Notes: generated by a model not told the origin, from the letters alone. DNA of 64,000 nucleotides from Winogradskya consettensis (GCF_018332715.1 NZ_BOQP01000010.1:1-64000); one strand, 5' to 3'. Counted from the stretch's first letter, positions 8,555 to 15,534 are shown. Numbers and translations: made by a program.

Positions 8555-8694
8555 CCGCCCCCGGAGCGCTCTGTGTCTGCGGCCATCAGCACGCCGCCCA
8601 CGAGCACTACCGCGCCGGCACGGAATGCACCCGCTGCGGCCCGCAGTCCTGCCCCCGTTTCCGCCGCCGGACCTGGTGGCGCCGCAACGCCTGA
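8551..8694 (+). CDS. Cys/His-rich 47-aa microprotein
   Basis: The protein is 47 aa from a GTG start. Its core is C-x-C-G-H followed by AAHEHYRAGTEC, then C-x-x-C, then C-P-R-F and a very basic Arg/Trp tail. The five Cys and several His are arranged like a small zinc-binding knuckle, and the HEHYR-x-G-x-x-C core resembles short uncharacterised actinobacterial proteins. Metal binding is inference. It overlaps the preceding 20-aa ORF by 4 nt and has no good ribosome-binding site of its own, which fits translational coupling from a leaderless start. Confidence 0.6.
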   Translation: MTAPGALCVCGHQHAAHEHYRAGTECTRCGPQSCPRFRRRTWWRRNA

Positions 8695-8835
8695 GCGCGC
8701 AGGCAGAATGCCGGGCCGGTGTACGGGCGCCGCGGCGCCTGAGCGCGCCGGCAGAACGCCGGGCCGGTGTACTGGCGCCGCGGCGCCTGAGTGGGCCGGG
8801 CAGAACGCCGGTCGGTTGTGGCGGCGCTGCCGCGT
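8690..8835. repeat. 48-bp tandem repeat, about three copies
   Basis: A 48-bp unit starting CCTGAGCGCG recurs at 8690, 8738 and 8786 with few changes, beginning at the stop codon of the 47-aa gene. Each unit contains inverted GC-rich segments that could fold in RNA. No gene is evident from 8695 to 8985. Confidence 0.75.
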
Positions 8836-8933
8836 GGGACCGCATCGCAGGAATGCCGGGCGGGCGTGGGGGTAAGGCGGTGCGGGCGCATCCGGCGGCG
8901 GGCCCGCGGGATCGCGAATGCCTACTTGATCTG

Positions 8934-8939
8934 TAGGCT
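8934..8939 (+). promoter_or_regulatory. Putative -10 of sulfotransferase gene
   Basis: TAGGCT lies about 45 nt before the ATG at 8986, consistent with a short leadered transcript. The -35 is not convincing. Confidence 0.35.
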
Positions 8940-8985
8940 AAGTGTGGGGGCCTGCCCCGCAGCCCGGCCGACAAGGGGGATCCTC

Positions 8986-9921
8986 ATGCCGTTGCCCGAC
9001 TTCCTCATCGCCGGTGTGCCCAAGGCGGGGACGACGGCGCTGCACGCCGCGCTCGTCCGGCACCCCGGGCTGTTCCTGCCGGCGGTCAAGGAGCCGAAGT
9101 TCTTCCTCTCCGACGGCCGGCCGCCGGCGACGGGTGGCCCGGGCGACGTGCAGACCTACCAGGAGCACGTCTGGCGCCGCGCCGACTACGAGAAGCTGTT
9201 CGAGCCGGCGCCTGCGGGTGCGCTGCTGGGCGAGGCCACCCCCTTCTATCTGTACGACCACGCGGCGCACGACCGCATCCACGCCCTCGTGCCGGACGCG
9301 AAGCTGATCCTGCTGCTGCGCGACCCCGTCGACCGGGCGCATTCCAACTGGACGCATCTGTGGAACGCGGGTCTGGAGCCGGAGGCCGACTTCCTCACCG
9401 CCTGCCGGGCCGAGGAGTCGCGCCGGGCCGCCGGGTGGGCGGACTTCTGGCACTACGTGAGTCTCGGCCTGTACGGGCGCCAGGTCCAGCATCTCTACAA
9501 GGTGTTCGACCGCGAGCAGGTCCTGCTGCTGCGCTACCGCGATCTGAAGGACGCCCCGGCCGCCACCCTGGACCGGGTTTGCGCGTTCCTCGGGGCGCCG
9601 ACCGGGGTGCTCCGCGAGATCCCCAAGGAGAACGTCAACCGGCACCTGGTCGAGGACAACACCGTCAACACCGTGCTGCGGGGCCTGTTGCGGGCGGGCG
9701 GGGGCTTCGGTCACCGGTTCCCCGTGCCGCTGCGGCTCGCAGCCCGGGGACCGCTGCTGACATTGCTGCACCGCAAGCACGGCAAGCGCCCGGTGACGAC
9801 GCCGGAGGAACGCGCCGCGCTGCTGCCGCTGTTCGCCGAGGACATCGCGCTGCTGCAGGACGTGACGGGGGAGCGCTACGACGACTGGCTCTCGGTCGAC
9901 CGCCACGCCGGCGCGAAGTAG
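8986..9921 (+). CDS. Sulfotransferase (PAPS-dependent)
   Basis: The protein is 311 aa. The 5'-phosphosulfate loop VPKAGTTAL is at residues 11-19, and the 3'-phosphate motif LLLRDPVDRAHSNWTH is near residue 111, which together define the PAPS-dependent sulfotransferase fold. A LLLRYRDLKDAP segment and the C-terminal part also match family members. The ATG is preceded by AGGGGG at a good distance; a longer in-frame extension upstream runs through the 48-bp repeat and is not supported. With the divergent glycosyltransferase operon nearby it could sulfate a carbohydrate or lipid, but the acceptor is unknown. Cytosolic. Confidence 0.88.
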   Translation: MPLPDFLIAGVPKAGTTALHAALVRHPGLFLPAVKEPKFFLSDGRPPATGGPGDVQTYQEHVWRRADYEKLFEPAPAGALLGEATPFYLYDHAAHDRIHALVPDAKLILLLRDPVDRAHSNWTHLWNAGLEPEADFLTACRAEESRRAAGWADFWHYVSLGLYGRQVQHLYKVFDREQVLLLRYRDLKDAPAATLDRVCAFLGAPTGVLREIPKENVNRHLVEDNTVNTVLRGLLRAGGGFGHRFPVPLRLAARGPLLTLLHRKHGKRPVTTPEERAALLPLFAEDIALLQDVTGERYDDWLSVDRHAGAK

Positions 9922-9933
9922 GGCCCGAACCGT

Positions 9934-9957
9934 GGGAATACCCTCCCGGGTAATCCC
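9934..9957. terminator. Imperfect inverted repeat after sulfotransferase gene
   Basis: GGGAATACCC and GGGTAATCCC form a 9-of-10 bp stem with a 4-nt loop, 12 nt after the stop codon. There is no T-run, so it is either a weak terminator or an operator for the next gene. Confidence 0.35.
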
Positions 9958-10002
9958 TATCTTCCCCATAGATGTTGCAAACTTGGGCGGATACCCTTCG
10001 CT

Positions 10003-10944
10003 GTGCCGACGTCGCCACGAAACGGAGCCGCTTTGTCCCACGGAACTCAGACTCTGTCGCTGCCTCGCTGGGAAGACTCGACCGTGGTGGTCGAACCGCC
10101 CGGTGACGAACCGGGAGCATGGGCGGGCGCACCGTCAGCTGTCGTCGCCGACGGTTACATCTATCTCGCCTACCGGCTGCGGTTGCCGATCGGTGAGGGA
10201 CGCGGCATCTCCAACGTCGTCGCCCGCTCGTCGGACGGGGTCACGTTCGAGGTCGTCGCGGAGGTGACCAAGGACCAGTTCGGTGCGGAGTCGCTGGAGC
10301 GGCCCGCTCTCGTGCGTACGCCGGAAGGTCGCTGGCGTCTCTACGTCAGTGCCGCCACCCCCGGCACCAAGCACTGGCGCGTGGATCTGGTCGAGGCCGC
10401 GACCCCCGAAGGCCTGTCGACCGCGCCGGCCGTCACCGTCCTCGCCGGCGACGACACGATCGGGGTCAAGGACCCGGTCCTGCACCACGACGCGTACGGC
10501 TGGCATCTCTGGGCCTCGGTCCACCCGCTCGAGTCCTGGGACGACGCCGACCGGATGACCACGCGATATGCCACCAGCCCCGACGGCGTCGCCTGGACGT
10601 GGCGCGGCACCGCCCTCGCCGGCCGCCCGGGCCGGTGGGACGCGCGCGGGGTGCGCTTCTCCTCGGTGACCGTCGACGGCGACACGATCGTCGCGGCGTA
10701 CGACGGCCGCGCGACCGCGGGGGAGAACTGGGAGGAGCGCACCGGCGTAGCCCGCGGTGCCCGGCTCGCGGACGGCACGTTCGGCGAGTTCACCGCCGCC
10801 GACGGTGAGCCGGTGGGCAGCCCGCACGCCCCCAACGGCCTGCGGTACCTGACCGGCGTCACCCTCCCGGACGGCCGCACCCGGCTCTACTACGAGGCGA
10901 CCCGCGCGGACGGCGCGCACGACCTGCGTACTGAGATCGCGTAA
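10003..10944 (+). CDS. GH43-like five-bladed beta-propeller protein
   Basis: The protein is 313 aa. Blade-like repeats with AYRLRLPIG, RSSDGVTFEV, SPDGVAWTWRG and a VKDPVLHHDAYGWHLW segment resemble glycoside hydrolase family 43/32/62 propellers, where acidic residues on the inner strands form the active site. I see no signal peptide, so it is probably cytoplasmic. Two starts are possible: GTG 10003, which follows TACCCT by 5 nt, or TTG 10033, which has GGAG 5 nt upstream. The substrate is not determinable. It stands alone between an inverted repeat and a structured leader. Confidence 0.7.
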   Translation: MPTSPRNGAALSHGTQTLSLPRWEDSTVVVEPPGDEPGAWAGAPSAVVADGYIYLAYRLRLPIGEGRGISNVVARSSDGVTFEVVAEVTKDQFGAESLERPALVRTPEGRWRLYVSAATPGTKHWRVDLVEAATPEGLSTAPAVTVLAGDDTIGVKDPVLHHDAYGWHLWASVHPLESWDDADRMTTRYATSPDGVAWTWRGTALAGRPGRWDARGVRFSSVTVDGDTIVAAYDGRATAGENWEERTGVARGARLADGTFGEFTAADGEPVGSPHAPNGLRYLTGVTLPDGRTRLYYEATRADGAHDLRTEIA

Positions 10945-11014
10945 TAGGGGATCGCGTAATTGAGAGCCCGGTCACGATGCCCGCCCCCGCATGACGGACC
11001 GTGATCGACTTCGC

Positions 11015-11020
11015 CTAGCG
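11015..11020 (+). promoter_or_regulatory. Putative promoter of the structured leader
   Basis: TAGCGT, with TGACGG 18 nt upstream (10991-10996), could start transcription near 11027, just before the folded element that follows. Confidence 0.35.
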
Positions 11021-11039
11021 TCATCAGCACGAAACATTC

Positions 11040-11159
11040 GGCCTGCTGGCCTCCGCCACCAAAATCGGCGGGTTTCAGCCGGCGGGCCGTCATGGCGGAA
11101 CCCCTCCCACAAGGAGGAGTTCCGCCATGTCTACTTTCAGTGACTTTTCGACGTCACTG
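11040..11159 (+). ncRNA. Highly structured leader, candidate cis-regulatory RNA
   Basis: Three consecutive stem-loops can be drawn. SL1 pairs 11040-11050 with 11078-11088 (11 bp including two G-U pairs) and encloses an inner helix 52-57/67-72 (offset 11000). SL2 pairs 11091-11107 with 11113-11129 (16 of 17 bp, loop CACAA); its right arm contains both AAGGAGGAG and the ATG at 11127. SL3 pairs CAGTGAC (11138-11144) with GTCACTG (11153-11159). A fold that buries a strong ribosome-binding site and start codon is typical of translational control. No known riboswitch class is recognised. Confidence 0.5.
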
Positions 11160-11189
11160 TGTGGCGTTCGCCGATGGCATCGCCTATAA
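11127..11189 (+). CDS. 20-aa ORF with sequestered ribosome-binding site
   Basis: The ORF MSTFSDFSTSLCGVRRWHRL follows AAGGAGGAG at ideal spacing, but both signals lie inside the right arm of a 17-bp hairpin. It might be a regulatory leader peptide for the AdoMet-decarboxylase-like gene 170 nt downstream. Peptide function is unknown. An overlapping 63-codon frame from ATG 11092 has no ribosome-binding site. Confidence 0.4.
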   Translation: MSTFSDFSTSLCGVRRWHRL

Positions 11190-11357
11190 CGTTCGTGGGA
11201 CGCCGGTTCAACGCAGCGTCACCGATGCCCGGCCTTGGCCGATTCATGTGATCTCTCTGCCAGTGTCAGGTTGCGCGCGCTGACTTGTCCACTGTGCACG
11301 GTTCACAGCAAGGTGGTCCCGCCCGGACCCCGCACGCCGTAAGGAGCACCACCCCCG
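11190..11357. other. Leader segment before SpeD-like gene
   Basis: These 168 bases hold no supportable gene. AAGGAGC lies about 10 nt before the ATG of the next gene. A TATAAC at 11185-11190 could act as a second -10, but no -35 is convincing. Confidence 0.4.
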
Positions 11358-11708
11358 ATGCAGGACTTCAGGGATCTCGCGCCGGCCATCGTCCGCCGGC
11401 GCCTTGTCGTCGAGGGTTACCCGGCGTTCACCATCACCGCCGGCCACATCACGGCCTACCTCCGCAAACTCTCCGAGGTCACGGACATGGTGACGCTGAT
11501 CGAGCCGGTGACCCACCGCAGTGACCGGTACGGCTGGGCCGGCTGGATCCACTGGGAGACCTCGGGCGCGCACTTCTACGCCTGGGAACAACCGCTCGCG
11601 TTCTTCAGCGTCGACGTCTACACCTGCAAGGACTTCGACCCGGACGCGGTGCTCAGCTTCACCCGCGACTTCTTCGGGGCCACCGAGATCACCGGCAAGG
11701 AATTCTGA
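11358..11708 (+). CDS. S-adenosylmethionine decarboxylase-like protein (SpeD/AMD fold)
   Basis: The protein is 116 aa, the size of bacterial class 1b SpeD proenzymes. The C-terminal half matches the family: a Ser (S69) seven residues before a conserved Trp (W76), then FFSVDVYTCKDFDP with the conserved Cys (C90). In true SpeD the cleavage site is E-S-H with a downstream His. Here the Ser is kept, but the flanking Glu is Thr, the following His is Gly, and the second His is Tyr. Self-cleavage to a pyruvoyl enzyme is therefore uncertain, and it may have another substrate. It is followed after 4 nt by an N-acyltransferase-like gene, so the two form an operon. Confidence 0.75.
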   Translation: MQDFRDLAPAIVRRRLVVEGYPAFTITAGHITAYLRKLSEVTDMVTLIEPVTHRSDRYGWAGWIHWETSGAHFYAWEQPLAFFSVDVYTCKDFDPDAVLSFTRDFFGATEITGKEF

Positions 11709-11712
11709 GCCG

Positions 11713-12591
11713 GTGACCACGACGGACGACACCCGCTACGACCTCACCGCCGCCGAGATCTGGCGGATCACCACCGAGTTCCTCGCCGCACACCCCGGCC
11801 GGGGCCGCTTCGTCTCGGCCGTGGTCGGCCCCGCGACCCCGCTCGCCGGCGTCGGGCGCACCCTGGAACGCCACGTGTTCGAGGACGCGTTCGGCAACGA
11901 CGCCAAGGTCATGGCCGCGGAGTACGGCGCGTACGAGCACAACAGCCTGTTCTTCGTCGCCCTGGACCGCAGGCACGGCGTGCCCGCCGGCGTCGCCCGG
12001 ATGATCGAGAGCACCGGCCCCGGCGTGAAGACCCTCGACGACGCCCCGGCGTGCATCGGCGTACCCCTGGACAAGATTCTGGCGGCCCACGGCATGGACG
12101 GCGGCACGGTCTGGGACTGCGCCACGCTCGCGGTCCTGCCCGAGTACCGCGGCCCGCGCTCGGCGCTGCTGGTCAGCTCGCTGATGTACCGGACGTTCCT
12201 GGTCATCGGGGCGCGACGCGGTGTGCGGCACGCGGTGTCGATGCTCGACCGCGGAGCGTACAAAGGGATCGGTCTGCTCGGCACCCCGCTGGAGCCGCTC
12301 GCGGGGTCGGGCCCGTTCGAATATCTCGGCTCGGGCGAGAACCGGGCCGTCTACATGGACTTCCCGCGCATCGCACCCACGGTGACCAGGCACGCGGCTC
12401 GTCTGCGCGCGGCGGCCCGGCCCGGTCCCGCCGTGCTGCGCCGCGGTGGCCTGCGCCGGCTGCTGACCGCGCGCCTGGCCGCCGCGGCGTCCCTGCGGGT
12501 CGGCACCGGCAAGGACCTGGACCAGCTCATCCTCGTGCCGGAGCCACTCGGCGTGAGTGTGACGCCTCACCGTGACGTTTGTGCTGGGTGA
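11713..12591 (+). CDS. FeeM/LuxI-type N-acyltransferase-like protein (GNAT fold)
   Basis: The protein is 292 aa from a GTG start 4 nt after the preceding stop. The central part has the N-acyl amino acid synthase/autoinducer synthase pattern: an EDAFG...AEYGAYEHNSLFFVALD start, then GVPAGVARMI, WDCATLAVLPEYRG, LMYRTFLVIGARRGV, and PLEPLAGSGPFEYLGSGENR near residues 185-210. Such enzymes move acyl groups from acyl-ACP or acyl-CoA to an amine. The last 80 residues are Arg/Ala-rich and unusual. Pairing with a SpeD-like gene suggests acylation of an amine made by the first enzyme, which is inference. Confidence 0.6.
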   Translation: MTTTDDTRYDLTAAEIWRITTEFLAAHPGRGRFVSAVVGPATPLAGVGRTLERHVFEDAFGNDAKVMAAEYGAYEHNSLFFVALDRRHGVPAGVARMIESTGPGVKTLDDAPACIGVPLDKILAAHGMDGGTVWDCATLAVLPEYRGPRSALLVSSLMYRTFLVIGARRGVRHAVSMLDRGAYKGIGLLGTPLEPLAGSGPFEYLGSGENRAVYMDFPRIAPTVTRHAARLRAAARPGPAVLRRGGLRRLLTARLAAAASLRVGTGKDLDQLILVPEPLGVSVTPHRDVCAG

Positions 12592-12654
12592 GCCTCGGGT
12601 AGGAAGCCTGGACCGGAGATCAGGGCGGGTCCCCGGGTGACACGAGGGGGATCG

Positions 12655-13932
12655 ATGCGGATGCTGGGCGGGCGGTACCGGCTCGAACAGCGCATCGGCA
12701 TCGGTGGCATGGCCGAGGTGTGGCGCGGCCACGACGACGTCCTCGACCGCCCGGTGGCCGTCAAGATCATGGCCCCGGCGATGTCGGGCACCCTGGGCGA
12801 GATCACCAGCATCGATCTCGTACGCACGGAGGCCCGCTCCGCCGCCCGCCTGGCCCACCCCAACGTGGCGGGCGTCCACGACTTCGGCACCTCCCCGGCC
12901 CCCGACCGCGAGGTCCCCTACATCGTGATGGAGCTCGTCGACGGCCAGACCCTCAGCGAGCACCTGGCCGCCGGCCCCCTGGACTGGCGCATCGCCGTCC
13001 GCGTCTGCGCGGAGGTCGCCGCGGCCCTCGCCGCCGCCCACGCCCAGCACGTCGTGCACCGCGACATCAAGCCGTCGAACATCATGCTCACCCCGTCGGG
13101 CGCCAAGGTCCTCGACTTCGGCATCGCCGCCGCCGCGGGCAGCCACGACCCCGACCCGGACGCCCCGGTCATGGGCACCCCCGCCTACGTCGCCCCGGAA
13201 CGCTTCCAGGGCCTGCCCGCCACCCCGTCCTCGGACATGTACTCCCTGGGCGTCCTGCTCTACCACTGCCTCTCCGGCCGCCTCCCCTGGCATGCGGAAT
13301 CGGGTACAGCCCTCATCTACGCCCAGCGCTACCGCGACCCCGACCCCCTGCCCCCCATCGAAGGCCTCGCCCCCGAAGTCCTCGACCTCTGCTCCCGCTG
13401 CCTCGACAAGGACCCCGCCGAACGCCCCACGGCCCTCGTCGCAGCCCTCCTCCTCGCCGAAGCCGTCGACGCCCGCGTCTACGTCCCCCTCATGGAGATC
13501 GGCACCCGCCCACCCCGCCCCGAAATCTCCACCTGGGACAGACGAGCAGCCGAAGCCCCCACCGACATGGCCGTCGCCCCCGCCGAGCCGCCGTCGCCCT
13601 CGCCTGCCGCGCTCTCGCCCTCGCCCGCCGAGCCGGCTGCGGCAGACCTTGATGACGTGCCGGTCATGGACCCCACGACCGGTTCGCACAGCCCGTCTGG
13701 CTCGCACAGCCCGTCTGGCTCGCACAGCCCGTCTGGCTCGCACAGCCCGTCTGGCTCGCATAACCCGGCTGGCTCGCACGGTCCGGTCGATTCCGACAGC
13801 CCGGCGGGTGGGCACGGCTCTGCCGGTCCGCAGGACCCGGCCGGTTCGCACGGGTCATCGTGCAGCGCGGTGCGGCCCGTCTCGGGCGGCCCGTCGGTCA
13901 CCCACCGGCCCGGCGGCCGGCACCGCGCCTGA
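12655..13932 (+). CDS. Hanks-type Ser/Thr protein kinase with repeat tail
   Basis: The protein is 425 aa from ATG 12655, with GAGGGGG 5 nt upstream (an alternative GTG lies 18 nt earlier). Kinase signatures are the glycine loop IGIGGMAEV (14-22), VAVKIM with K37, HRDIKPSN (135-142) with catalytic D137, DFG (154-156), and GTPAYVAPE. The residues after about 270 are a Pro/Ser/Ala-rich tail with five copies of a GSHSPS-type hexapeptide. I see no transmembrane helix and no PASTA domain, so it looks like a soluble kinase, unlike PknB. The stop lies in the first unit of an 18-bp tandem repeat. Substrate unknown. Confidence 0.92.
   Translation: MRMLGGRYRLEQRIGIGGMAEVWRGHDDVLDRPVAVKIMAPAMSGTLGEITSIDLVRTEARSAARLAHPNVAGVHDFGTSPAPDREVPYIVMELVDGQTLSEHLAAGPLDWRIAVRVCAEVAAALAAAHAQHVVHRDIKPSNIMLTPSGAKVLDFGIAAAAGSHDPDPDAPVMGTPAYVAPERFQGLPATPSSDMYSLGVLLYHCLSGRLPWHAESGTALIYAQRYRDPDPLPPIEGLAPEVLDLCSRCLDKDPAERPTALVAALLLAEAVDARVYVPLMEIGTRPPRPEISTWDRRAAEAPTDMAVAPAEPPSPSPAALSPSPAEPAAADLDDVPVMDPTTGSHSPSGSHSPSGSHSPSGSHSPSGSHNPAGSHGPVDSDSPAGGHGSAGPQDPAGSHGSSCSAVRPVSGGPSVTHRPGGRHRA
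13679..13790. repeat. 18-bp in-frame repeat (GSHSPS) in kinase tail
   Basis: About five to six copies of the 18-bp unit GGCTCGCACAGCCCGTCT encode GSHSPS repeats. The Ser-Pro sites are possible phosphorylation sites. Confidence 0.85.
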
Positions 13933-14071
13933 CGGGGGCATCGCGCCTGACGGGGGCATCGCGCCTGACGGGGGCATCGCGCCTGACGGGGGCATCGCGC
14001 CTGACGGGGGCATCGCGCCTGACGGGGGCATCGCGCCTGACGGCGGCATCGCGCCTGACGGCGGCATCGCG
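13928..14071. repeat. 18-bp tandem repeat, eight copies, spanning kinase stop codon
   Basis: Eight head-to-tail copies of CCTGACGGGGGCATCGCG start at 13928 with exact 18-bp period; the last two copies have C for the fourth G. The kinase stop codon TGA is in the first copy, and every copy carries TGA in that frame. In another frame it reads GGIAPD. No spacers are present, so it is not CRISPR. Confidence 0.9.
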
Positions 14072-14097
14072 CCCGGTGTTGCTTGCAGGCCCGCTGC

Positions 14098-14559
14098 CTA
14101 CAGGCAGGTTCCGTCCGACAAGGTGCCGGTGACCGTGAGGGCGACCCGGTCCGGACTCCCGGCCCACTGGCCCACCAGGCAGGTCGTGCCGAACCGCACT
14201 GCGAACGCCTCGCCGCCGCGAACCGTGACGCCCGGGTAACCCAGGTCGGCCAGTACCGTCGTCGCGTCGCCGAGGTCCCGGCCGCCGGACGCGGTGAACC
14301 GTTGCTCGATCCCGCTCCGGATCCGGGTCGCCGCCGCCCGGGCCGCAGTCGTGTCGGCGGACTCCACGACCGGTAGGCGGCAGGAATCGCGCTGCGCGTC
14401 GTCGCAGGATCGCTCGTCGCCCACGATGAAGAAGCACGAGCCCGTCCTGCTGTCCCCAGATGTCTCCCCGTCGGGTTATTCAAGGAAATACGCCATCGCG
14501 GACAGCGTCACCGCCGCCGTCAGCAGCACGACGCCGGCCGCGGCGATCCTCGGTTGCAC
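14098..14559 (-). pseudogene. Signal-anchored secreted protein gene interrupted by TAA
   Basis: From GTG 14559 the frame encodes a typical N-terminal anchor (VQPRIAAAGVVLLTAAVTLS...), then a TAA at 14478-14476. The same frame continues without further stops to 14098 for about 125 codons, with a Cys-containing, Ala/Thr/Gly-rich domain (four Cys, ending TLSDGTCL) of exported-protein type. The downstream half alone would start at GTG 14424, without signal peptide or good ribosome-binding site. The most economical reading is a recent nonsense mutation. Alternatives are stop-codon readthrough or a sequencing error. I do not recognise the domain. Confidence 0.6.
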
Positions 14560-14573
14560 GCCGTCAAGGTAAT

Positions 14574-14637
14574 GCCTGACCTGCGGTTCCGCCCCGCACC
14601 TGATGGGGGAGGGGCGGGGCGGAACCGGGGGTCAGGC
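14574..14637. terminator. Strong terminator hairpin after USP gene
   Basis: GCCTGACCTGCGGTTCCGCC... (14574-14597) pairs with 14613-14637 in a stem of about 22 bp around a G-rich loop. It lies directly downstream of the minus-strand universal-stress gene and just upstream of the interrupted gene. Confidence 0.75.
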
Positions 14638-14649
14638 GCTGCGAAGGGC

Positions 14650-15534
14650 TCAGCCGCTGCGGGGGACGATGACGACGGGGCGGCGGGCGCGGCGGACGAG
14701 GCGGGTGGAGACGCCGCCGAGGAAGACACGGCGGGTGGGGCCGTAGCCTCGGGAGCCGCAGAAGAGGACGTCGATGTCGTCGAGTTCGGCGAGTTGGTCG
14801 ACGACGTCGCCGGTGCGGATCTCCCAGTCGGCGGTGGTTTCGCGGACCGAGGAGGCGGCCCGGGTGAGGGACAGTTCGTAGGTTTCGCGGGCGGTGTCGC
14901 GGAAGGCGTGCTCGGCGTCCTGGCCGACCAGGAACGGCAGGGTGGCGTCGGCGTCGGCGACGACCGTGTAGAGCCGCAGGGGGGTCCTGGTCCGGGAGGC
15001 CAGGGAGGCTGCCGTGTCCAGGGCGGCGCGGCCGTCGAGGGTGTCGACGTAGGCCACGCCGATGCGGCCGAGGGTGCCGGGCGGGCGTTGCATCCCGGCG
15101 GGTGCCACGGCGATCGGGCAGATGCTGCCGGCCAGGAGGCGGTCGGCGGTGCTGCCTGCGAAGAGGCGATGGCGGGGGCCCGCACGACCGGAGCCGACCA
15201 CGATCGTCTGTGCGCCCAGCTCCTCGGCGAGATCGTGCAGGCCGTGCGCGGCCGACGTCGACGCCACGGTGCGGTATTCCACAGCCGGGCCGGTTGCGGG
15301 GATGCCCAGGCCGGTCAGGACCGCGCGGGCGCCGTCGAGGACGGATCGGGCCGCCTCGTGCCGGGAGGCGATCCACTCCGCGTCGACCCGGCCCGAGCCG
15401 AGTGCCGCGGGTGCCGGGTGGACGACCGCCACCACCAGCGGGGCGTCCAGGACCGTTGCCGCCCACTGGCCGAGGAGCAGGGCGTCGCGGCCGGAGTCGC
15501 CACCGTCCACGCCGACGATCACCGGCGCCGTCAC
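14650..15534 (-). CDS. Universal stress protein, two tandem UspA domains
   Basis: The protein is 294 aa with two UspA domains of about 145 residues each. Domain 1 opens VIVGVDGGDSGRDAL and carries an ATP-binding-type loop GSGRAGPRHRLFAGSTA. Domain 2 has GSRGYGPTRRVFLGGVS followed by PVVIVP, close to the G-2x-G-9x-G-S/T consensus for nucleotide-binding Usp proteins. It is cytosolic, and probably senses energy state or stress. Its ATG overlaps the stop of the upstream APC permease by 4 nt, so the two are co-translated. Regulation of the transporter by the Usp is an attractive inference. Confidence 0.9.
   Translation of the reverse strand: MTAPVIVGVDGGDSGRDALLLGQWAATVLDAPLVVAVVHPAPAALGSGRVDAEWIASRHEAARSVLDGARAVLTGLGIPATGPAVEYRTVASTSAAHGLHDLAEELGAQTIVVGSGRAGPRHRLFAGSTADRLLAGSICPIAVAPAGMQRPPGTLGRIGVAYVDTLDGRAALDTAASLASRTRTPLRLYTVVADADATLPFLVGQDAEHAFRDTARETYELSLTRAASSVRETTADWEIRTGDVVDQLAELDDIDVLFCGSRGYGPTRRVFLGGVSTRLVRRARRPVVIVPRSG

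Noticed and set aside
8573..8875. Plus-strand open frame covering the 48-bp repeats
   Set aside because: It overlaps the 47-aa Cys/His ORF in another frame, has only repeat-derived Ala/Gly/Arg sequence and lacks a ribosome-binding site.
11091..11129. Insertion-sequence end or MITE
   Set aside because: No transposase, second inverted terminal repeat or target duplication is visible nearby. The hairpin fits better as an RNA element.
11092..11283. 63-codon frame starting at the first ATG of the hairpin
   Set aside because: No ribosome-binding site precedes it, and the ideal one lies before the ATG at 11127 in a different frame. Kept only as a remark.
13928..14071. CRISPR-like array
   Set aside because: Units are directly contiguous 18-mers without spacers, and no cas genes occur in the window.
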